Shown: positions 55,001-63,936 of the stretch, piece by piece
Layout: each line of letters starts with the position of its first letter
Position numbering within the stretch: position 1 is the stretch's first letter
Source of the DNA: Paenibacillus artemisiicola
GTDB taxonomy: Bacteria; Bacillota; Bacilli; Paenibacillales; Paenibacillaceae
Direction of reading: 5' to 3'
Length of the DNA stretch: 64,000 nt
Assembly: GCF_017652985.1 (NCBI RefSeq)
Contig: NZ_JAGGDJ010000002.1
Span: forward strand, 544,557-608,556
Notes under the pieces: generated by a model
Seen by the model: only the letters and a program-made list of their open reading frames with translations
Database searches by the model: none
What the model was told of the DNA's origin: nothing
Program-made: the position numbers and the translations under genes

Positions 55001-56380
55001 ATGATCCTTAAACGATTGATCGCGGTTTCTCTTATTACCGCCATGTCCGTCAGTGTAATCGCCTGTTCTTCGTCGGGCACGAACCCGGCGAAGGAAGACA
55101 ATCCGAACGCCGCCGATTCCGCCGCCGATGATCAACCTTCCAATGCAGGGAACCAAGGGGACGGCAAAGTCGTTGAAGTTACATATTGGCATATGTGGAC
55201 GAGCGATTGGAAGAAGCTGATCGATAGTCTTGTCGATGAATTCAACAAATCTCATCCGGGCATCCATGTGAACGCGCTGTCCATTACCGGCGATGCCAAC
55301 GCCAAGTTTCTTACCGCGCAAGCCGGGGGAGATCCGCCGGATGTCATGACGCAATGGAACCAGATCATTCCGTCGTGGGCCAAGAAGGGAGCCATTGCCT
55401 CGCTCGACCCCTACATCCAAGCGGATGCGCCGGACATTGAAAATTGGATGTATCCGACGGTAAGAGACATCGGCAAATACGACGGACACATGTATGCGAT
55501 TCCATTTTCCATGAATTCGTTTGCCATGTTCTACAACAAGGATATCTTGACGGAAGAAGGCTTCGATGCGGAGAACCCGCCTAGGACGATTGAAGAGCTT
55601 GACGCCATGCAGGACAAATTGTGGAAGACGGACAGCCGCGGGTTCATCCAGCGTGTCGGCTATATGCCGAGCGGTCTTACGATGTGGACGCCGTCGTTCG
55701 GCGGAAAATGGGCGGACCAGGAGGGCAACCCAACGGCGACCGATCCGAATAACTTGAAGACGCTCGAATGGTTCCGATCCTATGCCAAGAAGTTCGATCC
55801 GAAGAAAGTAGCCGCCTTCAACAAGAGCATGTCGTCCAACGTGAATTCAGCTTGGCCGTTCCTGAGCGGCAAACAGGTCTTCGCCATGGACGGGATGTGG
55901 CGCCTTGAGGATTTGAAAAACTACGCGCCGGATCTGAAGTATGGCATTACGCCGCTGCCTTACCCCGAAGGAGCGGGCAAAGAGAATGCAACCTGGGTCA
56001 ACGGGAATTTCAACATCATTCCCGAGAAGGCCAAACATCCGAAGGAAGCATGGGAATTCATCCTGTGGCTGACCGGCTACCATAACGAAGATTGGGCGGC
56101 CAGCATGCTGACCAAAGGCGGCTGGATTCCGCCTTCGCCAATCATTACGGAGAAACAGGCGTACCAGGACTTCATCAATGAAATTCCGGCCAGGAAAACG
56201 TTCGTCGAATTGCTCGGAAGCCCCAATGCGCAGATAACGCCCGTCATTCCGGTTCAGCAGTATTATTGGGATCGGGCGGCGAAAGCCGAGGAATCCGTCA
56301 TGACCGCGAACAAGGATCCGAAGGAAGCGCTGGAGAACTTGCAGAAAGAAGTCGAGGCCGAAATCGCCAAAGATAACTAA
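55001..56380 (+). CDS. Extracellular sugar-binding lipoprotein (family 1)
   Basis: 459 aa. Lipoprotein signal with lipobox VIAC (Cys21), Asp/Ser/Asn linker, then a MalE-like binding fold (VTYWHMWTSDWKKLIDSL; GGDPPDVMTQWNQ; YAIPFSMNSFAMFYNKDIL). It binds the sugar used by the GH4 enzyme. Start 55001 has GGAGGTG at 54987-54993; the long upstream frame is an artefact inside the permease gene. Confidence 0.95.
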   Translation: MILKRLIAVSLITAMSVSVIACSSSGTNPAKEDNPNAADSAADDQPSNAGNQGDGKVVEVTYWHMWTSDWKKLIDSLVDEFNKSHPGIHVNALSITGDANAKFLTAQAGGDPPDVMTQWNQIIPSWAKKGAIASLDPYIQADAPDIENWMYPTVRDIGKYDGHMYAIPFSMNSFAMFYNKDILTEEGFDAENPPRTIEELDAMQDKLWKTDSRGFIQRVGYMPSGLTMWTPSFGGKWADQEGNPTATDPNNLKTLEWFRSYAKKFDPKKVAAFNKSMSSNVNSAWPFLSGKQVFAMDGMWRLEDLKNYAPDLKYGITPLPYPEGAGKENATWVNGNFNIIPEKAKHPKEAWEFILWLTGYHNEDWAASMLTKGGWIPPSPIITEKQAYQDFINEIPARKTFVELLGSPNAQITPVIPVQQYYWDRAAKAEESVMTANKDPKEALENLQKEVEAEIAKDN

Positions 56381-56451
56381 CGTTCCGACGCCGGGCGGAA
56401 GGAAGCCGCTTCCTTCCGCCTTATGGCGGATACCGTGAAAGGAGTGTTTCA

Positions 56452-57321
56452 ATGCTAGCGGTTAAAACGGAAGGTTCGGGGAGTTTAAGCAAGCGGAGCA
56501 GGGGGACCCTCGCGCATGTTATCACCCATATTAGCTTGATCGTACTCGGCTTATCGTTTCTGTTTCCATTCGTATGGATGCTGTCTACCGCCTTGAAGCC
56601 CGAAGCGCAGATCTTTATCTGGCCGCCGGAGTGGATTCCGGATCAATTCTTATGGTCCAACTTCCCGGAAGCGCTGACGTTCGTTCCGTTCGGCAAGTAT
56701 GTCACCAACACGTTGACGATCTGCATCTGGGCCATGGTCGGCACATGCGCGTCTTCGGCGCTTGTCGCTTACGGATTCGCCAGAATCCAATGGCCGGGGC
56801 GAAACGCGCTGTTTATCATCATGCTCAGCACCATGATGCTGCCTTCCCAGGTGACGATGATCCCCATCTTCGTGATTTTCAAAAAAATCGGTTGGGTCGG
56901 CACCTTTAAGCCGCTCATCATACCCGCTTTTTTCGGCGGGGCGTTCTTCATCTTCTTGCTGAGGCAGTTTTTCCTGACGATCCCGCACGAATTGTCCGAG
57001 GCGGCAAAGATTGACGGCTGCTCGGAATTCCGGACGTTCTGGCAGATCATTCTTCCCCTTGCCAAGCCTGCGCTCGCTACGGTGGCGTTATTCACGTTCA
57101 TCAACAACTGGAACGATTTTATGGGGCCGTTGATTTATTTGAGCGATGAAACGAAATTCACGGTTTCGCTTGGCTTGCAGCAATTCATCGGTCAGTACGG
57201 CACAAGGTGGGGAATGCTGATGGCGGCTTCGACCGTTGCGACGCTGCCGATCATCGTTTTGTTCTTCTTCGCCCAGCGTACCTTTATTCAAGGGATTTCA
57301 ACGACGGGCATCAAAGGATGA
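56452..57321 (+). CDS. CUT1 sugar ABC transporter permease, MalG/UgpE type
   Basis: 289 aa, six membrane helices, EAA loop [23 protein letters not shown] and conserved ending [15 protein letters not shown]. Channel partner of the permease at 54034. AAAGGAG precedes the ATG. No ATPase gene in the locus, so a shared MsmX-like protein is presumed. Overlaps nothing; 49 nt before the GH4 start. Confidence 0.95.
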   Translation: MLAVKTEGSGSLSKRSRGTLAHVITHISLIVLGLSFLFPFVWMLSTALKPEAQIFIWPPEWIPDQFLWSNFPEALTFVPFGKYVTNTLTICIWAMVGTCASSALVAYGFARIQWPGRNALFIIMLSTMMLPSQVTMIPIFVIFKKIGWVGTFKPLIIPAFFGGAFFIFLLRQFFLTIPHELSEAAKIDGCSEFRTFWQIILPLAKPALATVALFTFINNWNDFMGPLIYLSDETKFTVSLGLQQFIGQYGTRWGMLMAASTVATLPIIVLFFFAQRTFIQGISTTGIKG

Positions 57322-57370
57322 CCCGGCGTCCTGCCGGAACCTGTTACGCGATCATAAGGGAGGATTGACG

Positions 57371-58690
57371 ATGAAAAAAATCGTATTCATCGGTGCGGGC
57401 AGTCTCGTCTTTACCAAAAATCTCGTTCGCGATCTGCTTACGTTTCCCGCATTCTCCGCGTGTACGATCTCGCTGGTCGATATTGACGAGGAACGTCTCG
57501 GCTACGCGAAGAAGACGGTGGAGCAAATCATCGCCGCCGGGCAGTATCGCGCCCAAGTGGAAGCGCATACCGACAGAAAAGACGCGCTTCCCGGAGCGGA
57601 CGGGGTCGTATGCACGATCCTGGCCGGCGGCTTGAACGTATGGCGCAAAGATATCGAAATCCCGAAGAAATACGGCGTTGATATTAATGTCGGCGATACC
57701 CGGGGACCCTCGGGCATCTTCCGGGCGCTTCGGACGATTCCGGCGATGCTGGACATTTGCCGCGATATCGAACGGTATTGCCCGCAGGCCATCGTTCTGA
57801 ATTACACGAATCCGATGGCGATGCTATGCAGGGCGATGCAGAGCGAAACAAACGTCGCCGTGACGGGGTTGTGCCATAGCGTTCAAGGGACGGCTGCCAT
57901 GCTGGCAAGATGGATCGGCGCGCCGAAGGATGAAATTACTTATCTATGCGCGGGCATTAACCATCAGGCGTTTTATTTGGACTTCCAATGGAACGGCAAA
58001 GACGCCTATCCGCTTATCCGGGAAGCGATGAACGATGCCAAGATCTACAACGAGGAGCAAGTACGAAACGAGATGTTTCTACATCTCGACTATTACGTGA
58101 CCGAATCGAGCGGCCATAACTCGGAGTACAACGCGTGGTTCCGAAAGCGGCCCGACTTGATCGAGGCATACTGCACGCACGGAACGGGCTGGAATCCGGG
58201 CGAATACGCGTATATCGTCAAAGGCTACGAGAAGCGGCAGAGCGATTGGAGAGCGCAGATGCAACGATGGATGGACGAACCCATCGATTTGAAGCGAGGC
58301 GAGGAATATGCGGCTTCGATTTTCAATGCTACGATCGGGGACGGGACGTTATTCAAGTTTAACGGCAATGTCCGCAACACGAACCTGATTGATAATTTGC
58401 CAGGCGGCTGTTGCGTCGAGGTTCCTGTATTGGCGTCCAGAAAAGGGCTCGAACCCATTCATGTGGGAGCGCTGCCCAGTCAGTTGGCCGCGTTGACGAA
58501 TATCAGCGCCAGATGCGAGGAGATGGCTGTCGAAGGCGCTCTGACCGGGGATCCGAGGAAGATTTTCCATGCCGTATGCTTCGATCCCTTGACATCGGCC
58601 GTGCTTAGCTTGAATGAGATCAAATCCATGGTCGACGAATTGTTCGAAGCGAACCGGGATTATCTGCCGCAGTTCAAGCATTTGAGTTAA
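57371..58690 (+). CDS. GH4 alpha-galactosidase-type glycosidase (MelA-like)
   Basis: 439 aa. NAD-binding start [21 protein letters not shown] and the Mn-site motif TGLCHSVQG (Cys and His) mark GH4, which cleaves by an NAD- and Mn-dependent redox-elimination mechanism in the cytoplasm. [12 protein letters not shown] and [11 protein letters not shown] follow. The CHS signature belongs to the alpha-galactosidase/alpha-glucosidase/glucuronidase branch with non-phosphorylated substrates. MelA-like assignment is tentative. Start 57371 has AGGGAGG upstream; the longer frame overlaps the permease. Confidence 0.9.
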   Translation: MKKIVFIGAGSLVFTKNLVRDLLTFPAFSACTISLVDIDEERLGYAKKTVEQIIAAGQYRAQVEAHTDRKDALPGADGVVCTILAGGLNVWRKDIEIPKKYGVDINVGDTRGPSGIFRALRTIPAMLDICRDIERYCPQAIVLNYTNPMAMLCRAMQSETNVAVTGLCHSVQGTAAMLARWIGAPKDEITYLCAGINHQAFYLDFQWNGKDAYPLIREAMNDAKIYNEEQVRNEMFLHLDYYVTESSGHNSEYNAWFRKRPDLIEAYCTHGTGWNPGEYAYIVKGYEKRQSDWRAQMQRWMDEPIDLKRGEEYAASIFNATIGDGTLFKFNGNVRNTNLIDNLPGGCCVEVPVLASRKGLEPIHVGALPSQLAALTNISARCEEMAVEGALTGDPRKIFHAVCFDPLTSAVLSLNEIKSMVDELFEANRDYLPQFKHLS

Positions 58691-58841
58691 AGGCCAAAAG
58701 GCACTCGAATCTTTGTTAAACGATCGGACAGTTTGGCGCAACTATCCAAGTATTGGAGGCGTAGAATGTGTAGGATGTATTTCCGCGTTAGAGGGGGGTG
58801 GAAGTAAACCCCCTTCGGCGAGATCGTTATGGGAGGCCGCG

Positions 58842-59798
58842 ATGAACGAGACCGCATTTGACGAATCATTATTTGCCGGCTTGAAGCCGGGCTTAACGTC
58901 GTTCTGTTACCGAATGCTAGGCTCTATGGACGATGCGGATGACGCCGTTCAGGAGACGTGCATTCGGGTCTGGCAGAGCTGGAGCACGTTCAGACAGGAT
59001 GCTTCGTTCAAAACGTGGGTCTATCGGATTGCCTCCAACCTATGCTTGGACAAGCTGAGACAATCCAAACGCCGCGCGCTTCCCGTTGACCTGTTCGACC
59101 CGGCCGTCGCCATCGCCGAGCCGCGCGATACGCTGCCGGACACAGCCTGGATCTGGCCGTCTCCCGACTTTGGGGGCAATCCGGAGGATCGGCTCGTCCG
59201 CAGAGATACCCTTCAACTGTGCTTCATCGCGCTCCTGCAGACCTTGCCTCCGCGGCAGCGCGCGGTACTCATTTTGAAGGATGTATTCGAATGGTCCTCC
59301 AAGCAGATCGCGGAAACGTTGGCGATGTCGCCGGCAGCGGTGAACAGCGCCTTGCAAAGAGCGCGAGAGACGATGGACCGGGCGCAGCTTCGCTCGGATG
59401 AGCTCAGCAGCATGGACGTTCAACCGGAGCAGCAGCTGCTGTCCCGATATGTGGAAGCCTTCGAGCAATTCGATATTGCCGCGCTCGTCGCGTTATTCCA
59501 CGAGGAAGGCTGCATGTCGATGCCGCCCTTCGAGATGTGGATCCGCGGCAAGGAAGATCTGTCCGCCTTCTATTCGCTTACGCGCTGGCATTGCGAAGGT
59601 TCGCGATTCGTGCCCATTACGGTCAATGGCGGTTATCCGGCGCTGGCCCAGTATATGCCGGGCGAAGAGGGCACTGGCTTGGTACCCTGGGGCATTCACG
59701 TCATCGAAACCAAAGAAAATCAAATCCTGCACGTTCAGAACTTCATTCATACGCCATTATTTTCGCGATTTGGGCTGCCTGAGCGAATGGACCGATGA
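58842..59798 (+). CDS. RNA polymerase sigma-70 ECF-like factor with SnoaL-like C-terminal domain
   Basis: 318 aa. Region 2 (YRMLGSMDDADDAVQETCIRVWQSW), a linker, region 4 (RAVLILKDVFEWSSKQIAETLAMSPAAVNSALQRARETM), then a SnoaL/NTF2-like domain (LLSRYVEAFEQFDIAALVALF, MSMPPFEMWIRG). This is the SigJ/TIGR02960 style, in which the C-terminal domain rather than an anti-sigma factor controls activity. The SRPBCC gene follows 73 nt later. ATG 58842 has GGGAGG upstream. Target promoters unknown. Confidence 0.88.
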   Translation: MNETAFDESLFAGLKPGLTSFCYRMLGSMDDADDAVQETCIRVWQSWSTFRQDASFKTWVYRIASNLCLDKLRQSKRRALPVDLFDPAVAIAEPRDTLPDTAWIWPSPDFGGNPEDRLVRRDTLQLCFIALLQTLPPRQRAVLILKDVFEWSSKQIAETLAMSPAAVNSALQRARETMDRAQLRSDELSSMDVQPEQQLLSRYVEAFEQFDIAALVALFHEEGCMSMPPFEMWIRGKEDLSAFYSLTRWHCEGSRFVPITVNGGYPALAQYMPGEEGTGLVPWGIHVIETKENQILHVQNFIHTPLFSRFGLPERMDR

Positions 59799-59871
59799 AT
59801 TTCGTCATTGGCTTTCGTCTATATCATCGAGAACCAAACGACGAATATCATGAAAGAGGTGTCTATTTAAC

Positions 59872-60297
59872 ATGGAAACGAGTCAACCGATCAAAGTAAC
59901 CGTGCAAGCCGTCATTCAAGCCCCTGTCGAGAAGGTATGGCGCTATTGGACCGAGCCGGATCACATCACGCAGTGGAATCAAGCGTCCGAGGACTGGCAT
60001 GCGCCGAGAGCCGAAAACGATCTGCGGGTCGGCGGCAAGTTCCTGACGCGGATGGAAGCGAAGGATGGCAGCATGGGCTTTGATTTTGGCGGCGTCTACG
60101 ATGTCGTGAACCGGCATGAGGCGATCGGCTACGCCATGGAAGACGGGAGAAGAGTGGATATTGCTTTCGCCCCGCAAGGGAATGAAACGAAGGTCGTGGA
60201 AACGTTCGACGCGGAAAGCTCCAATCCCGTCGAGTTCCAGCAAGCAGGCTGGCAAGCGATCTTGGACGCTTTCAAAGCCTATGCCGAACAAAACTAA
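59872..60297 (+). CDS. SRPBCC/AHSA1-family protein
   Basis: 141 aa START-like fold: QAVIQAPVEKVWRYWTEPDHITQWNQASEDWH, GGKFLTRMEAKDGS and the closing helix QAGWQAILDAFKAY. Binds hydrophobic ligands in related proteins; precise role unknown. GAAAGAGGTG precedes the ATG. Adjacent to the sigma factor and convergent with a VOC protein, a trio often seen together in soil bacteria; may belong to the sigma factor's regulon. Confidence 0.92.
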   Translation: METSQPIKVTVQAVIQAPVEKVWRYWTEPDHITQWNQASEDWHAPRAENDLRVGGKFLTRMEAKDGSMGFDFGGVYDVVNRHEAIGYAMEDGRRVDIAFAPQGNETKVVETFDAESSNPVEFQQAGWQAILDAFKAYAEQN

Positions 60298-60308
60298 TCA
60301 TCGCGAAG

Positions 60309-60342
60309 AAGACGCCGGGGAAGATGCCCGGCGTCTTTCTTG
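60309..60342. terminator. Terminator between SRPBCC and VOC genes
   Basis: AAGACGCCGGG / CCCGGCGTCTT stem, 7-nt loop, short T-rich tail, 11 nt after the SRPBCC stop. Confidence 0.85.
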
Positions 60343-60372
60343 TTGAACCTATGCACGAGCGTGCCGTTCGCC

Positions 60373-60789
60373 TTAACCTCGGGCCGCATCCGTGTTCATG
60401 TAGTTAATGGCCCACAGATGGCCGTCCAAGTCCACGAAGCCCCAATGATACATGACCCCATGATCTTCCGGCTCGGCGTGCAATTTCCCGCCCAAGGAGA
60501 CCGCGGTATTCACGATTTCATCGACCTTTTCCCGGCTCTCGAAGGCCAATGCGATCGTCATCTGCGCGTACTTGCTCGTATCGACGGATTCTTTCTCCGT
60601 GAGCGTAATAAAGAAGGCTTGATTGATCAACATGACCTGCAAGTTGTCGCCGATCACGATGGCTGCCGAATTCTCGTTCCCTGGGAATTGCGGGTTGAGC
60701 TCGAATCCGAGTCCGGTGAAGAACGCTTTCGATTGTTCTACGTTTTTGACAGGCAGGTTGAAGCTCGTGAATGCGGACGTTAATGCCAT
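60373..60789 (-). CDS. VOC-family (glyoxalase/dioxygenase fold) protein
   Basis: 138 aa. Paired beta-alpha-beta-beta-beta modules: FTSFNLPVKNVEQSKAFFTGLGFELNPQF and the second half with HGVMYHWGFVDLDGHLWAINYM. Resembles the PhnB/YycE-like glyoxalase-fold proteins of unknown substrate. ATG 60789 has GAGGAG upstream; a TTG two codons earlier is possible. Convergent with the SRPBCC gene. Confidence 0.92.
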   Translation of the reverse strand: MALTSAFTSFNLPVKNVEQSKAFFTGLGFELNPQFPGNENSAAIVIGDNLQVMLINQAFFITLTEKESVDTSKYAQMTIALAFESREKVDEIVNTAVSLGGKLHAEPEDHGVMYHWGFVDLDGHLWAINYMNTDAARG

Positions 60790-60906
60790 TTTCAAAACTC
60801 CTCTTCGTCAAATTAGTTTGTGATTATATACCTTCGTTTATATAGACGACAGCCGATCCGGGAATTCATCGGTCTCAAGGATTCGAAAGCGTACCTATTG
60901 AAAAAT

Positions 60907-60955
60907 GAACGATTCGGCAGAATTCATCACGCAAACGGGCAAGTTAGCGTGGCCG
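60907..60955 (+). repeat. Dispersed repeat, 3'-half copy
   Basis: GAACGATTCGGCAG ... GCAAACGGGCAAGTTAGCGTGGC matches the right half of the copy at 62497-62564 (20 of 23 in the last block). Confidence 0.6.
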
Positions 60956-61045
60956 GTTATGCTGAACCTTTAGCGGCTTTTCCTTCGCTCGATGAGAGGA
61001 TGAACGTTGAACAATAACGACGAACGAGACCCGGTAGATTCATAG

Positions 61046-61085
61046 GACACGACGGTAGCCGGCCTTAGGATGAACGGCTGCCGTA
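61046..61085 (+). repeat. Dispersed repeat, 5'-half copy with hairpin
   Basis: GACACGACGGTAGCCGGCCT matches the left half of the copy at 62497. ACGGTAGCCG pairs with the downstream CGGCTGCCGT to form a hairpin with a 13-nt loop. Confidence 0.6.
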
Positions 61086-61127
61086 CCGTTGTTGCACGTG
61101 GGATGTTGAGTGATTTATGGGAGGCAT

Positions 61128-61178
61128 ATGAATCTGAAAAAACGGATTCGAAACCTCCAAGCCAAGGCGGCTCAATGA
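61128..61178 (+). CDS. Possible 16-aa basic peptide
   Basis: ATG at 61128 with GGGAGG 3 nt upstream starts a 16-codon frame (MNLKKRIRNLQAKAAQ). A strong ribosome site makes translation possible, but it may be the remnant of a truncated gene. The rest of 60956-61543 holds repeats and no other supported gene. Confidence 0.25.
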   Translation: MNLKKRIRNLQAKAAQ

Positions 61179-61543
61179 TGATGAACGCGAGAAATGAATG
61201 GAGAATGCACGCCGGTATGTAGGCTTTGAGTCTTCATTAAATCAGCGGTATCAAGGGATATGATCAATTTCCCGAACTCTGGAGAAATGTGAACTTCGCC
61301 GCAAGCGCATGCGTAACGCATGAAAATGCATATATGCCTAAATAACCATTTGCTTTGGTCGAACTGGCCGGTATGCCGAGGGATATTGACGAATTGAAAA
61401 GAACGCGACAAAAATAAATGGTCGCTTGGACTTATTGGAATAATTATCCATTAAACTAATAATAAGGAGTGGGATACGCCGTTACAAGAGGATGACCTTT
61501 ATGGTCGGATAAATCTGCAAGTCAAAACAAAGACGAGCATGTA

Positions 61544-62035
61544 TTGACGACACCTTCCATCACATTGCCCAAGGGCGGCGGGGCGATCCGCGCCATGGGC
61601 GAGAAGTTCGCCGCCAACCCGGTCACGGGCACCGGTTCCATGAGCGTACCCCTCCATTGGCGCTCGATCTCCAAGGACAACATCCTCACCCTCTACGGCT
61701 ATGACGCGAATTCGCGCATTGCCGACCCGCTCGACGCTAGCCGCATCTTTTCATGGCTGATCTGCGAATCGCGCGATGACAAGGGCAACGGCATTCGTTA
61801 CCTCTATAAGAAGGAGGACGGCGCCTGCCAACCCCGGCCAGGTCAAGCCGATCCGTTCAATCAAGTCCACCAGCGCAACCGGGGCCATGCCTCCGATCCG
61901 CGCCGCACCGCGCAACGCTACCTGCAGCGGGTGCTGTACGGAAACCTCAAGCCCTTGCTGGATGCCCAGGGCCGGCGCCCCCGCTACCTGAGCGACCTGC
62001 CACCGCTGCAGGCTCTGTCCGGCTCTTCTCCGTAA
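61544..62035 (+). pseudogene. Remnant of toxin-complex TcB/SpvB-type gene
   Basis: The first residues (SITLPKGGGAIRAMGEKF, then NPVTGTGSMSVPL) are the conserved N-terminus of insecticidal toxin-complex B components. The frame then jumps straight to HWRSISKDNILTLYGYD ... RIFSWLICESRDDKGNGI and HQRNRGHASDPRRTAQRYL, which in the family lie further on, so an internal segment is deleted. It stops after about 163 codons, whereas TcB proteins exceed 1,000 residues. It starts with TTG without a good ribosome site. Codon use is strongly C/G-ending, unlike most neighbours, suggesting transfer. Confidence 0.8.
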
Positions 62036-62040
62036 GACAG

Positions 62041-62430
62041 GAGTTTCCGTCTGAATGGGCCAAGTTCCTGACCCCAACGACGGCACCCGGTCAACGGTAT
62101 GAATTGTCCCTCGCCTTGCGGCCGGAGCACTATCCGTTCTGGGCTAGAGAGTTGCTGAATGGTGTGTCACGCGTGGACATCTTGGTACGCAGCGCGAAGG
62201 CCCAGCCCCCTGCAAGCATGGACGTCTTTGACCAAGTCAATGATCAGCCGCAGGAGGCGAAGAAGGATACCCTAGCCAAGGCAGCAGAACTGTCCAACTT
62301 GCTGATCGGCAAGCTTACCGGCGGAGCAACCGGCATAGCCTTGCCGGCAAAACCGAAGGGAGAGTTGAAACTATTCTTCGGCGAAAATTCCATTGCCGAC
62401 TTGTGGCTTGCGATAACGTGGAATGCATAG
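62041..62430 (+). pseudogene. Remnant: C-terminal tail of a toxin-complex A (TcA) gene
   Basis: Open frame reading EFPSEWAKFLTPTTAPGQRYE, LALRPEHYPFWARELLNGV, VDILVRSAKAQPP and ending in GENSIADLWLAITWNA, which is the style of the extreme C-terminus of TcA (TcdA/TccB) proteins, about 130 of some 2,000 or more residues. It directly follows the TcB head fragment, in the reverse of the usual A-then-B order. No start or ribosome site. Non-functional as it stands. Confidence 0.7.
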
Positions 62431-62496
62431 TGGCCAGCTGTTTTTCCTTTATTGCTAGTGTACGGTTTTCATTGCGGAACCCGATAGTTCAATCCT

Positions 62497-62564
62497 GACA
62501 CGACGGCAGCCGGCCTTAGAACGATCGGCAGCCGCCGCTGTGCGAACGGGCAATTTAGCGTGGC
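62497..62564 (+). repeat. Dispersed repeat, most complete copy
   Basis: GACACGACGGCAGCCGGCCT plus ACGATCGGCAGCCG and GCGAACGGGCAATTTAGCGT. Its left half recurs at 61046 and 63356, its right half at 60907. The remaining 62431-62731 gap shows nothing else. Confidence 0.65.
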
Positions 62565-62731
62565 GGTCAACCGACTTAGTGGCTGCTTATTCTCGACTGA
62601 TGGAAGGGAAGTTCTATTCTCTCGCGAATTCATTAGCTATGCCGAAGAGGCGATTTTCGCGAAAAAATCGCGGCAGCGCAATTGGAAAGCGCCTTTTCGT
62701 TTTCTATATCTTCAGAGAAAGGTGACTACGC

Positions 62732-63241
62732 ATGAACCAAAGAGCGTCAGAAGAAGAATACGCAGGAGACGCCGGCGAGTATATCCGGTTGGTGCCCGAA
62801 GGCAACATCATCGACATTCTGCTCGCCCAGGAAAAGCAAATGACCGAGCTGCTGGCATCGTTGACCGAAAGCCAGAGCGCCTATCGGTATGCGGAAGGAA
62901 AATGGACGCTGAAGGAAGTCGTGGGCCACATCGCAGACAGTGAACGCGTCATGTCCTACCGGCTGCTCCGATTTGCAAGAGGGGATGAGACGGCGCTGCC
63001 CGGTTTCGACCAGGAATTGTTCATTTCGCCTTTCGGAAGCTGGACAACCGCGCAATTGGCCGAAGACTACCGGGCCGTACGGCAAGCGACGATCACGCTG
63101 CTGCGCGGGTTGCCGCCGGAGGCGTGGTCCCGCAAGGGCACAGCCAACAACGCAAGCATTACGGCGCGCGCCCTCGCTTACGGCATGGCAGGACACGAGC
63201 TTCATCATGTAGGGGTTATCCGAAATCGTTACTTGCGTTAG
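62732..63241 (+). CDS. DinB-family protein (DinB_2)
   Basis: 169 aa four-helix bundle with the metal-binding His triad: His in EVVGHIADSERV and the pair in GHELHHVGVI. GKWTLKEVVGH is the family's opening motif. DinB-like proteins bind divalent metal and include thiol-S-transferases and DNA-damage-induced proteins; function here unknown. AGAAAGGTG precedes the ATG. Lies between copies of the dispersed repeat. Confidence 0.93.
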   Translation: MNQRASEEEYAGDAGEYIRLVPEGNIIDILLAQEKQMTELLASLTESQSAYRYAEGKWTLKEVVGHIADSERVMSYRLLRFARGDETALPGFDQELFISPFGSWTTAQLAEDYRAVRQATITLLRGLPPEAWSRKGTANNASITARALAYGMAGHELHHVGVIRNRYLR

Positions 63242-63355
63242 TCGTCCTTGCTTAGGGCACTCTTCCCGCCCCGTTCATAAACTGATAAGACGGGTTGAAA
63301 AACCAGCAGCACAAGAAAAAATCATTCAACGAACGGGACACGATTGCCCAATCCA

Positions 63356-63393
63356 GACACGACGGCAGCCGGCCTCGGAACGATCGGGCTGCA
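63356..63393 (+). repeat. Dispersed repeat, 5'-half copy
   Basis: GACACGACGGCAGCCGGCCT identical to the 62497 copy over 20 nt, continuing CGGAACGATCGGGCTGC with differences. Confidence 0.6.
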
Positions 63394-63427
63394 ATTCGGA
63401 TACTACTGGGTAATTGAAGGCGAAAAG

Positions 63428-63706
63428 ATGAGCAAGTACATATTTTTTAGGAAGCGTGCCGACATTGAAATAGCTGAAATAAAACGGATTGAGGCCTATA
63501 AAGTAGAGGAAATAGGAGGGATTCATTTTTATTTAGGTAAGGGACCACATGAAGATGAATATCAATTTATTATGAAGGATGGACGTGTAATTAAGAGTTA
63601 CGCACATTGCTATCATTCAAACGGCTTAACGCTAGGACGTTATTTGAATAACGAAAAAAGAATAAAGTTAATCGAAAAAACTACCTATAAATTCTTGAAT
63701 TCTTAG
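63428..63706 (+). CDS. Hypothetical AT-rich small protein
   Basis: 92 aa, mixed alpha/beta composition, no signal or membrane helix (MSKYIFFRKRADIEIAEI; GGIHFYLGKGPHEDEYQF; SYAHCYHSNGLTLGRYL). No family recognised. Much richer in A/T than neighbouring genes, so probably acquired. A weak GGCGAAAAG lies before ATG 63428; a longer frame runs into the dispersed repeat. A good terminator follows. Confidence 0.6.
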   Translation: MSKYIFFRKRADIEIAEIKRIEAYKVEEIGGIHFYLGKGPHEDEYQFIMKDGRVIKSYAHCYHSNGLTLGRYLNNEKRIKLIEKTTYKFLNS

Positions 63707-63782
63707 GTTTTGGCGCTTCTTTCACCGTGTATTCTGCTGCCCAAGCAGCTCAAGATTTGGCTTTCCCAAACGATCTCGCATT

Positions 63783-63815
63783 AAAAAACCATCGTTTTAG
63801 CACGATGGTTTTTTT
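63783..63815 (+). terminator. Terminator after the hypothetical gene
   Basis: AAAAAACCATCGT / ACGATGGTTTTTTT stem with 6-nt loop, 77 nt after the stop. Confidence 0.92.
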
Positions 63816-63936
63816 GGTGTAGGAAAATGCGGTAACACGTGATGTCGTTCGATCTTAATGCGATCTCAACCGAGAATCAGATATGAAAGTGCTATCAATG
63901 GCAGAAAAGTGATATTTCATCCTTTTTTAGGACTCT

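Noticed and set aside
60820..61017. 65-codon frame after the VOC gene
   Set aside because: Runs through the dispersed repeat and lacks a ribosome site; better explained as repeat sequence.
61172..61411. 79-codon minus-strand frame
   Set aside because: No ribosome site, motif or supporting context.
60907..62564. TTAGCGTGGC-containing repeats as integron attC sites
   Set aside because: The core does not fit the GTTRRRY/RYYYAAC pairing and no integrase or cassette structure is present.
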